A DNA stretch of 64,000 bases from Exophiala sp. HKRS030 (lineage: Eukaryota > Ascomycota > Eurotiomycetes > Chaetothyriales > Herpotrichiellaceae), in NCBI GenBank assembly GCA_023897205.1, contig JAHWDD010000013.1:248001-312000 (forward strand), given 5' to 3'. Both the position numbers and the translations under genes were made by a program. Of the stretch, positions 44,572-55,062 are shown piece by piece; within the stretch, counting starts at the first letter, position 1; each line of letters opens with the position of its first letter. The notes beneath the pieces were generated by a model. It was not told the origin of the DNA. It did not search any database and saw only the letters and a program-made list of their open reading frames with translations.

Positions 44572-47500
44572 CTGTTGTGCGGGCAGCTCGGTGACGGGGC
44601 AGGTGGCGTCGGAGATGCTCAGGGTGAAGATCGTCAACGCCGTGCAGATGTCGTTGATGGGGCCCAACAGACCGAGCTGTCGTCGCAGTTCGGAGGTCGT
44701 GACGCTGAAACCGTAGGCGATGTTGTTGGCGTAGGCCGTCGACTTGATTCCCGGCAGGCCGACGAACGAGTTGGCAAAGGCCTGCATCTGTGCGTCCGTG
44801 CAACCGAGAAGGTCGGGGCATGCCTGGCTCTTGACCGTCCACGCGACCACGATGGGAGCGCAGAAGTCTACCGAGGCGTTACATTCGACGGCCGGCGTCG
44901 TGGTCGACGATGTCGCCGAGGAACTCGTGCTGGAACCGCCCAGGCTGGACGTGAAGGACGTGGTCGACGTCACCATGGTCGTGGGAGTCGACGAGCTGGC
45001 AGAGGTCGATGACGCCCCGGAGCCTGATGTCGATGAACCGTTTGATCCCGAGGTCGATGACGCTTGACCACTGGTGGATGATCCATTTGAGCCAGAAGTC
45101 GACGTGGCTTGTCCGCTGGTTGACGAGCCTCCAGAGGAGCCGGACGTGCTTGAACCGTTCGAGCCAGATGTTGATGACGCTTGACCACTGGTCGAAGATG
45201 CCCCAGAGCCTGATGTCGATGAAGCGTTTGAGCCGGAAGTCGACGTGGCTTGGCCGCTAGTTGAAGAGCCTCCAGAGCCGCCGGACGTGCTTGAACCGTT
45301 TGAACCAGATGTCGATGACGCTTGACCGCTTGTCGAAGATGCTCCGGAGCCAGATGTGGTCGAGCCACCTGCGCCCGACGTTGTCGAGCCCGCCGATCCG
45401 GATGTGGTGGACGTTTGAAGAGCGCTAGTCGTCGTGGAAGAAGTAGTCGGGTTATTAGGGCAAGTCGGGTCCCGAATCACAACGCTGACTGGACCTCCAA
45501 GAGCGTCACACACACCTGTCAGTTCACCGGCATCGAAAGCCGCCGAGACTTGTTCGGGGGTGAGGGTCAGGCCGATGAGCTTGTTGTCGGCGACAACGAC
45601 CGAAAGAATGTTGGGATCCATGCCCAAAAGGTCAGGGATGTAAGACAAAAGGTCATTGACGGTGCAGAGTATACCACCCAGAAGTGGACAGTCGTACGTG
45701 GCGACGGAGTTGACAGAAAGGAGCTGAGAGTTCAAGCAGATGTTCAGATTCAAGTTGCAATCTGGGCCGGAGGACGTGGTCGTCGCTGGTGCGCTGGATG
45801 TCGTGCTTGAAGATCGGCTCGACATGGACGTTATGCTGGTGGCTGACACCGTTGAGCTTGCGCCGGACGAGCTTGCGGTAGATGAGCCTGAAGTTGATGG
45901 ACCTCCTATTCCTGTGCCGCCCGATGTCGAGCTTTCAGAGCCTGAAGTCGATGAACCTGTGGTGGATATGTCAGCAGTGGTCGAGCTTGAGGCGGCGGAT
46001 GAGCTTTGAGAGCCTGATGCAGTCGAGCCTGTTGAACCAGAAGTGCTTGAGCCCGAAGAACCAGAAGTGCTGGAGCTTCCCGAGCCTGAGGTCGTTGAGC
46101 TGCCCGAGCCTGAGGTCGTTGAGCTTCCTGAGCCTGAGGTCGATGAGCCTGACGAACCAGAAGTGCTGGAGCTTCCCGAGTCTGAGGTCGTTGAGCTGCC
46201 CGAGCCTGAAGTCGTTGAGCTTCCTGAGCCTGAGGTCGATGAGCCTGACGAACCAGAAGTGCTGGAGCTTCCCGAGCCTGAGGTCGTTGAGCTGCCCGAG
46301 CCTGAGGTCGATGAACCCCCAGCGCCGCTAGATGTCGAGGAGCCCACGGTAGAAGAACCTGCAGAGGACGAGTCAGCAGAGCTTGAACCGGACGTGGTGG
46401 AAACTCCCGAGCCTGGTGTCGATGTCACTTGTCCACTGGTCGACGAGCTTCCAGAGCCTGAGGACGTTGTCGATCCGGCTGATCCTGACGTGGTGGAGGC
46501 GCCCGAGCCTGATGATGTTGATGACGCTTGTCCGCTGGTCGATGAGCCATTTGAACCCGATGTTGAAGATCCTGCACCTGACGAGCTTGTGGATGAACCG
46601 GATGAGCCTGAAGTGGTCGACCCTGACGATCCTGACGAAGTGGAGCTACTCGCCGATCCCGAAGTCGAAGTCGCTTGACCACTGGTCGATGAGCCGGCGG
46701 AGCCTGACGACGTCGATGAACCTGTGGTGGACGAGTCAGCGGTGGTGGTCGAAATGATGGCGGACGACGAGCTCGCGGAAGATGATCCTCTGGTAGACGA
46801 CGACCCAACGTTTGATGAGGTCGTGGTAGACTGTGAAATCGTGGACGATCCAGATGTAGTCGGCGGGCCTGTGGTGGAGGAGGAGGAGGAGGACTGACCT
46901 GCACTCGAGGATGGGGTTGCAGTGGATGTGACTGTAGTCGACGTATCTGCAGCTGTTGAACTTGAGCCTGTCGAGCTCGCACCCGTTGAGCTCGCTCCAG
47001 ACGATGGTCCGGTCGAACTTGCTCCTGATGAGCTCGCGCCAGAAGACGTTCCAGAAGTGTTTGCTCCGGAAGACGTTCCGGTCGAGCTCGCGCCAGACGA
47101 TGTTCCAGAAGTGTTTAATGCGGAAGATGTGCCGGTGGAGGTTGCACTTGAGGTTCCCGTCGAGCTTACACTCGAAGTGCTCGCTCCAGAAGATGTCCCA
47201 GAAGTGTTTGCTCCAGATGAAGTTGTTGATGTGGGAGTGCCAATGGAGCTCGAGGTAGAATCACTAGAAGAAGTCGAACTAGACTCACCGGATGAAGTTG
47301 ACGTTGACGCCGCTCCAGATGAAGTCGACGTAGAGGCACCAGAAGCTGCTGACGTTGACCCCCCCGATGAACTTGACGTCGAGACACCAGATGACGTTGA
47401 GACCGCCGAGGTAGAGCTGGTCGCACTTGTGCTCGTGCTCGTGCTGGGGTCTAGATGGTTTCAGTCAGTAGGCCCTTTCCTGGGAGTGAGAATATGACTT

Positions 47501-49600
47501 ACTGGTGGGGACAAGAGTGACGGGGTCGTCGCATTCATCGTCCGAGGTGTACGCATAAACAAATCCGTTCTCAAAGCAGAATCCGGCGGTGTCTTGGAGT
47601 TTTGCGAGCGATCCGGTCAGCTCCCAGATGGAAAATCCTTCAGGGAAGCCCAAGAAGCTCTGGACGTAAGAAGCAGCCTTGATCGCGGTGCCCAGGAATC
47701 GGTTGTTGGACAGGAAGCTGGTGCCGTCGCTGCCCCTGAACACCAGGGCCGCAGACGACAAGCCTTCCACCGCGATACCTCGGCTTTCGGAGTCGAAGCC
47801 CAGGTACCTGACGACAGTTTGTCTCGCGCGAAGACCGCTGACTGGGGTGCCGCTGACCTGGAGATAGAAACCTGTACCGCTGGGGGTAACGCTAGTCGTG
47901 GAGGACGCGCTGCTAGTCGCGGTGGTGCTTGCAGTGGAAGAGCTGCCCGACGAGGTACTGGTTATCGAGGAGCTGCCGGAAGAAGAACTGCCCGACGACG
48001 ATGACGAAGTGGCCGAGGAGGAGCTTGAGCTTGCGCCGGAGGAGCTCGTCGAAGAAGAACTGGCCGAAGAGCTTGAGCTTGAACCGGACGAACTTGCAGA
48101 TGAAGAGCTGGCCGACGAAGAGCTTGCACTTGAACTTGCGGAAGACGAACTGGCCGACGATGAGCTTGCACTTGAACTTGCGGAAGACGAGCTGGCCGAC
48201 GATGAGCTTGCACTTGAACTTGCGGAAGACGAACTGGCCGAAGATGAGCTTGCACTTGTCGAGCTCGCTGAAGAAGAGCTGGCGCTGGATGAGCTCGCCG
48301 AAGAGGAACTTGTGGAAGAGGAACTCGCGCTCGAGGAGGAGGCCGACGATGAGCTTGCACTTGACGAGCTCGCTGAGGAAGAGCTGGCACTGGATGAGCT
48401 GGCTCCGGAGCTGGTCGCCGTGGTAGTGGTGCCCCAGCCGCCTCTGGAGGTGCTCGTCGTCGAAGTCTTGACCGATGTGGTGGTGGAGGACGAAGTGGAT
48501 GGGTTCCAGTCTTCCCAGGCTTTGTCGCCGCCGTCAGAGGGACCCCAGTTGTCGTGTCCAGACGGCAGTGGCCACCAACCATTTCCGTGCCCGGGGTCGC
48601 CTTTGTGAGGGCCGGTCGGGACGGAGGGGATAGTCACGGTGACGGTACTCGGGGCGGGTCGAGTGAAGGGGGGGATTTCGATGATGAACACCTTGGTGAC
48701 GTAGACGTTGAAGTTGAAAACGCCGGGGCCAGAGTAGGAGCGGGTGACGAAGGCGTCCCACGACCTGCCGGGGATGACCTGGACGCCGCCGGGGTGGACC
48801 GAGACCCGTGGGCGACCGCCGTCGACGGTGACGGTGACGGTCTTGGGTGGTGCGGTGACGGTGACGGGAGGGGCGACCTGGGGGAAAGTCCAGGTGTAGA
48901 CGCCGGCGTGGGGGATCTTTCCCGAGCTCGAGCACCGCCCGCTGGCGGTCACGGGCTTGGGGGGCTGGGCGATCAGGGTTTCGAACCACTCGACGCACTT
49001 TGCGTACGGCTTGCCGGAGAGTTCGGTGCCGATGCGACATTCGGTGACCTCGAGGAGCTGAGATTTGGTGCCGTCCGCGTTCACGCATTTCTTGCACAGG
49101 CCACTTCCTTCCCAGCCTGGGATGGGAAGGGGTCCAACGGCGTTGTACGGGGCGACGGCTCTCCGGGTGACGGTCTCGTAGAGTGTGACTTGTTCGTAGG
49201 TGGTAGGGTCCTTGTTGAACCAATCGATCCAGGCGAACTTGTTGGCGACCGGAGCGGACGTGATGTGGGTCAGGGTCTCGAGGTGCTCGGACACCTTGAG
49301 CGGCTGGGCCACGGCGGTCACGGTGGCCTTTTGGGTCGTGGTGCCGTTCCAGGCGCAGGGGACGACGGTCGAGACGTAAGGGTAGGTGACGAGCGGATAG
49401 CTGGTCGAGCATTTGCCCTTGACACAGGCGGTCGTGGGCGCACAAGTCGAAACCGGTTGATACTGCGAGGTGACGGTGATGGGAGCCCAGCTGTGCCCTG
49501 TTGCACTCGGGCACGGCTCGATCGTGGTCAGAGGACTTGCGACGACTCCGCCGAGGAGGGTCACCGAGGCCGCGATGGCCGACAATCCCAAAGACTTCAT
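44275..49600 (-). CDS. Giant mucin-like secreted protein with three C-terminal cysteine modules
   Basis: Two exons (49600-47503, 47450-44275; 52-nt intron) form one open frame of 1757 residues. I followed exon 2 codon by codon across the low-complexity part. The order is: signal peptide ([22 protein letters not shown]); a Cys- and Thr-containing N-terminal domain of ~350 residues with [11 protein letters not shown]; a Ser/Ala-rich tract; and a folded ~130-residue domain ([15 protein letters not shown] to [20 protein letters not shown]). I recall the last from other fungal secreted proteins, possibly DUF7908. A Ser/Thr/Gly tract of ~560 residues follows, then module A, another Ser/Gly tract, and modules B and C. 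No GPI signal is evident, since the protein ends at SDASCS. It is probably an O-glycosylated wall or extracellular adhesin-like protein; no function is proven. Confidence 0.85.
44599..44883 (-). other. Cysteine module B
   Basis: The second module begins CNASVDFC, contains QACPDLLGC and DICTALTI, and ends SISDATCP. The six cysteines match those of module A in order and approximate spacing. Confidence 0.75.
45460..45759 (-). other. Cysteine module A
   Basis: The first module begins CNLNLNIC, contains [11 protein letters not shown] and GVCDALGG, and ends IRDPTCP. It is separated from module B by a Ser/Gly/Thr tract of ~190 residues. Confidence 0.75.
46058..46321 (-). repeat. 96-bp coding minisatellite, ~2.75 units
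   Basis: Units begin at 46058, 46154 and 46250 (period exactly 96 nt) with only a few substitutions. Each encodes 32 residues of Ser/Gly/Thr (SSTSGSSGS and related) in the mucin-like protein. Confidence 0.85.
48108..48275 (-). repeat. 42-bp coding minisatellite, four units
   Basis: Units begin at 48108, 48150, 48192 and 48234 (period 42 nt), each starting CTGGCCGA on the plus strand. On the coding strand they give 14-residue Ser/Ala blocks ([11 protein letters not shown]). Confidence 0.85.
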
Positions 49601-52600
49601 GGTCGATAGCAACCGTCTTCAGGTCGAGGGGATATGAAGAGATGTTTGTGGAGGATGCGAGATGAAGAAGAAGATCCCCTTGAACCTTGGAACTGAAGCC
49701 ATGCTTTATACACCTCGCCACATCACACACCCATCCCCCTTCTCGACTCCGCGGATGCGGCGGTCAAATTGAGCCCTCCGTTTTTGGAAGGCTAAGAGTC
49801 TGTGCCGTATGCTGTAGGACATGGTCCGACCGTACGGCTTGCTTGTAGTATGCGTAGTGTGGTGGTCGACACATCTCAGTAAAATCATGGCCCTCACACG
49901 GACGACAAAGGCACTCCCCATACCCAGCGAGACTGAGGGAACGAGCGTCCTCGGTTGTCCAAATTTGTTGTATGGCCTCGCCCAGTCAGTCTGTCAGTGT
50001 ATGCCACGTACACGTTCTTGATATCCACAGATGCTCGAACGAGGAAAGGAGCCATGGGAAGGCAATCTCAAACAGTCCGTGAGAGACATGTCCTCAGGAG
50101 GCAAGTTTGTCAAGGAGAGGGAGTGTTGACACACTCCCTCTCCCCGTCCTCCCTCCTCACGGCCCTCATTTCAACATGACACCCCGTCGAGACGTTGTGA
50201 GAACCCGGGTAGAGGTCAAGCTCCCCACTGCGTGGCATTCCCGCATCCGGGTCTGACAGTGTCAAGTATCAACCGTTGTAAGATCTCTCAATGACAATGG
50301 AATCGACAAAATGATATGGCCACAGCCGTGGCAAGTGGTTGTAAGTCTCCACGAGAGATGAAAGATGTAAAACACCAGCAAGGCAAGTTGTTGTCTGTTT
50401 TCAATCTGGGCTGTGGCTGGGGATTGTCGTTTCGACCGGTTCAGAGGCCATACTGAACGGCTTGTCGATGAAATTCGTCGAATTTCAAACCCTCCTGTCA
50501 ATTTCCCAGTACCGGCAAGGCTCCCAGTCTGTAAGGGGTGCAGCAGGAACCAGGAGCCCGCTAGAAGTAGCGGCGTGCCGAACCCGACAAGGGAGACTGA
50601 AGACAGAGATAGACAACGGCGGGCAAGGCCAAGTGGGGTCCATCAGTACGTATATCGAGCAACCAGGGAGTTTTGATAGGAGTGAGGTTTTTGGGTCAAA
50701 TCTGGCTGTTAGAGTGCCCCGGGAAGGACGGTATACCAGGGAGGGGCTTACTCATGGCACTAAGAACCCATGATTGATAGAACATTCCCACGGGCCAGCG
50801 AGTAGAAGAGCTGCAGGGGTGGCCATCATCAGGGTTTGACCCAACAGTGAAGAACGTGCTTGACAGATAGCTCCAAGTACTGTACGTTCATTTCCTCGGC
50901 AGGCTACCCGAGTTCTGTATGAAGTGAGGCCAAGCATGTGCTTGACACTTCCCATCGCTACTCGTTCGCTCTTAGTTGGTCTTTGGGACGGTGATAATGC
51001 TGGTGGATTGGTCCACAAACGGGACCCTCGAGAAGGAAAGGGGTGCCGGAGCCTATCTGAACCCTATTAATCACAGCAGGGCCCTTGATGCTCGTATCTT
51101 GTTGACGGATTGACACGTTGATTATTTTCTTCAGCCTGACTTCTCACCGGTGCCCCTCAGGGACAGCTCGTTGAAGAAACGGGTCATTCCTGGGAAGCTC
51201 TCGTGATGGCCGAGGCGTAAGCCACAGCCGACACTGACGCGGCATTTCAGCTGAAGAAGAGGACATTCGCGGGGGATTGGCCGTCTGCGTTCAGTTTTGG
51301 CGAAGGGTTCACTTTCGACGATGCCCATCCGTGATCATCAAGATCAAAGGGTAGGGCCGTTTCAATGGTGTCCGATCGGGCAATCTATCTTCCCTGTAGC
51401 CCACGTGAAGTCGAACTGGGATGTACAACACGAAGGTTATCGGTGAGAACGAGTCCTCTCCGCAGTCGGCGGTTCGGCGCAGAGAGTACGTAAAGGTGGT
51501 AAGGGTGCCCAACCTTGAGGGGACATGTAATTATAGTTTCCAGCTCGCCAGGTATCAGCTTTGGCCACTCGCTAACCCGATTTTCCAGTAGATCACAGAT
51601 GTCGCTCGTTTGGAATTAGCCAGGTGAGATAAAAGTGGAGAGCTTGAGGTCTTGGCGCGAGGATCTGGTGCGCGTAGTTGGTCCGCAGAAAACACAGTTG
51701 AGACGACAAAGACCTCGCTTGCCCAGCTATCTTTGCTTGTTCTCGTGTCTTCTTTCTGGGTGAAGAGCGTGGATGTATGCATGCCCTGCCTGTCTAGCCT
51801 TTTTCTCAAGTGCAGAAACAACCCCTTTTCCAGCTTGAATCCCTACAAGAGCTGAGAACTGCCGGGACTTTTCCCGTGACCCCATTGGATTCTGGAAGCG
51901 AGGTCGTTTGCCGGTGTCAGGAGGGTCCGACGCCCCGGCGAGTTCCATTAGTGTACGAGATACGCCGTATGGATACGCTGTACGGATACTTTGAAAAGTT
52001 TTTGCCACATTTTACTCCGGTCAAGGTTATTAGTGGCAGCCACCCCTCCGGGACGGGACCCTCTTGTACGTAGATCTGTTGCCCGTGCATCACTTTTTGC
52101 GCAATAACAGCAAGGATCATCGCTAGTGGTTCGCGTCCGGGATTGATGTCGAAAGGCTGGTTCACTAGCCTGTATTCAGACTAGATTCTATCAACGTCTT
52201 TCTCTTGGAAACCGCCACCAAGAGTCTCCTTCACTAAAAGGCATAGGCGAACCCCATAGCAGCACGGGGGTTTTGAATGAGGTGGCTTTCACCAGAAGAC
52301 CTTCTTGAAGAGGAACACATGCGCTATGTCCACCACCCAATTTCACGAGCGGAAACAGCGCAGTAGATGATTGATCAGGTCGGCATCAATTACCTGCGGT
52401 TGGACACAAATTGCTCAACCGTTTGAGGGCCACGAGTTGTACCCTGCATCAAGACCCTTTGGCAATGAGAAAAGCAAAAGACAAACACAATGCCCTTGTC
52501 CTTAAGCTTTCTCAGTTTATGACTTCCTTATTCGGCCAAGGTCATCATTCAGGTGGATCATAGACTTTCAATACCCCCCTGCTCAGCAGCACGATGCTCG

Positions 52601-53817
52601 TCACACAGAATCCTAGGGTATTTCTTACCGACGACCTCAGCGCCAAGTATTCGACGGGGACATTTCAGCAGCACAGCGCTGAGGTCGTCGGTAAGGATAA
52701 TCTGAGGTCTTTTGTGTGGTGAAATTGGCCTGTCGTTTCGAACAAGGGTATGGGAGTCAAATATTCAAGGGATTGATGAGTCTCTACACAGACACGGTCG
52801 TGCTACATACGGTCTCGCTTGTTATTACCCACGATTGTGCTCTTCATCCTCGTTCGTAATGACAACCTCTGGTCCAAACACTGGCCATGAGTTTTCGAGG
52901 CTGTTGTGCATTTGTTGAGTCATCAGATGCCATTCTTCGTAATAAAAGTGTCCATATCAATGACGAGCGTCTCAGCGAGACGAAGACTTGTGTATCAGCC
53001 TTTGAATGCTAAGCTTGATTTGGAGGACGCTCAAGGTAGCGACGAGTAATGCTCGCTGTGAGAGAAAACAAGTTACGACCTTGAGTTCATAATGGACGAC
53101 ACGAAGCATTGGGGCATCTTTCATGGCAAGAGCAAGTTGATTTTGTGTGTTTGCTGGAAGAGTCTCGTTGTTGTGCATACAAAATTGGCACACTGGATAT
53201 TGTAAAAGTAAAAAATGGAAAAGATCAGGTTTCCATAAGAAGCTCCAAAAGACGTTTCGCTATGAAAAGGTAGTTTCGATCTGATAGAAGCCAATCAAGA
53301 TCGCTAGAGATGAGAGCATGTAGAAAAGAGGCTTCCCAAGTGAAAATAATATAAATATAATTTTGCCAGATTGACGACACGACCAACTAGCTTCTCGCTG
53401 GCCCGGTCAGAGAACAAAATGTAGCCTTTCAGCTTCCTCGGACCCAGAACTGTAGCTTGTACATAGTAAGGAGTGATCGAGACCAGGGACTGTGTCTTTG
53501 ACGAAGCGATTCCCATCGACTTTGAAGACGTACACTCCTGATAAACAAAAATCATATTTAAGTGTGAAGTGGTGCTGAACCGTTCTAGACCTGAAGCGGT
53601 AATTTTGGTATTCAGCGGCGACCATACACCTGTCCTTGGTACCCGATTGAGACCGTGGTCTGCCGCTTGCCTCGGGAACGAGGTGATCTAAGTCAGCTTC
53701 GGCTAAGCCTTAGCTGAAGATACTGGGATTCGGAAACGGAAATGGACCATAGAGAGGTCATGATTCACCGCTGAGTCAAGTGGTAGACTGGTGATATCGA
53801 GAGACAACAAGAATCCT
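49601..53817. other. Gene-poor 4.2-kb stretch
   Basis: Between the mucin-like gene and the NACHT-ankyrin gene no reading frame longer than ~100 codons looks protein-like. Base composition is ordinary, unlike the AT-rich end of the window. The promoter of the mucin-like gene lies at the left side. The clearest structure is the perfect 20-bp inverted repeat at 52624-52695. I saw no tRNA, 5S or transposon signature. Confidence 0.5.
52624..52695. repeat. Perfect 20-bp inverted repeat with 32-nt loop
   Basis: The left arm 52624-52643 (CTTACCGACGACCTCAGCGC) is matched perfectly by its reverse complement at 52676-52695. The stem is GC-rich and the loop is 32 nt. A transcript from either strand would form a stable hairpin. 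Confidence 0.92.
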
Positions 53818-55062
53818 TCACTCCACAAACAAATCTAAAATCTTGGTTAGCCCGCCCGCAGCGGCCAGATCCAACGGCGTGCGCTGCAGGTGATCCTCAA
53901 GCCTGGGGTCCAACCCTGCTTCAAGCAGGAGCTTGAACTTGGCGGCCTCGAAGATTCCCCCAGAGTCCTCCTCTGAACAAATGCACCTGTTGTAACAAAC
54001 CCCCTGCTGGAGGTCCCGACACAGGCTCTTCGATCCCTTGGCGATGGTGTGCAGCAACCCCTGGCCATCATTGTCCCGGTGTGTGATGTCCGCGCCGGCG
54101 GCGAGGTATAGTTGCAAGGTCTCGTTGGCGAACTCGCCTTCCACGGCGAGAAATATGGGAGTTGCACCGGCCTTGTTTGCGCCATTGATGTCGACGCCCG
54201 CCTGCAGCCAGCGTGTGATGAATGGCGCCGGATCTTCAGAGCTCCAATCGCGGCTTTGGCGGAAAGGATGTCGGCTCGCGAAACGCGCGGTGTGATGAAG
54301 GGCACTGTTTCTGCCTGGATCCGAGGCCAATATGTCTGCTCCCGCTTCGACGAGCACAGCAGCTTGGGCAAATCTGCCGTTCTTGAGAGCCGCGTGTAGT
54401 GGCGTCCATCCTTCGTTGTCTGACACCGAGGGAGAACATCCAGCGGCAAGGAGCGCCTCCGTGACCCTCTTCGACTCTTCTGCCGATTCTGTCCTGGAGT
54501 TTGTCTTCTCCAGGAGGAGGTGGAGAGCGTTCTTGCCAGACTGATCAATGATGGCGGCATTCGCTCCCACTTTGAGCAGTTCTAGCGCAGCATGGTCGAA
54601 GCCGCAGTGTGGACTCCCTTGACTATGATTGCTGGCACACGCGACAAGTAGAGGGCTCTGACCTTTATTGTTTAGGCACTCAATACTCGCCCCAGCTTTA
54701 ATTATGCAACCCAGAAGACCGTTGCGCTCGGCAAGCCAGTGCATCAACGCGCAACCATCGTCGGCCTTCTCATTGACGTCAGCGCCAGCAAGCACCAATA
54801 GATTGAGGATCTTCGTCGCTTTATTTGCGTCGTTTGCGTTGAAAATACTGCTACTTTCACAGCAAGTGGCCAGAATCGACACATAATGATGATATTGTTC
54901 ATACTCGATCTCAGACTCAGGGTCGAAGTCCACTTTTGCGCCCTTCTCGAGGAGCAATGTGACCATTTCAATATTTCGATACTGGACAGCAGCGTGAAGC
55001 GGAGTTCTGCTGCCCTGGTTCAGGTCAACCCCGTGATCAAGCAGCGTCTGGACCATGGCCAT
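53818..55062 (-). pseudogene. Displaced C-terminal ankyrin-repeat part of the NACHT-ankyrin gene
   Basis: This 414-codon frame continues the ankyrin array of the upstream gene in another phase. It opens MAMVQTLLDHGVDLNQGSRT and carries about ten repeats with TPLHAA- and LLLEKGA-type cores, ending DLAAAGGLTKILDLFVE. A TGA lies in phase just upstream (55075-55077), so it cannot be translated as a fusion without a frame change. It may be a separated pseudo-part, or the break may be a sequencing error. A 74-nt intron with a weak GTATAG donor at 55144 would also restore phase, but it would delete good ankyrin sequence. Confidence 0.75.

Noticed and set aside
46043..46678. Long plus-strand frame rich in Glu, Pro and Val (repeated ELPEPEV)
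   Set aside because: It is the antisense image of the Ser/Gly/Thr repeats of the mucin-like gene, which has a signal peptide, a good intron and cysteine modules on the minus strand.
47898..48608. Plus-strand acidic frame of over 200 codons ([13 protein letters not shown] pattern)
   Set aside because: Antisense of the Ser/Ala-rich tract; no homology-like features.
48554..49609. 351-codon plus-strand frame over the N-terminal part of the mucin-like gene
   Set aside because: Gly/Asp/Arg-biased antisense shadow of a GC-rich coding exon; the opposite strand encodes a signal peptide and ordered domain.
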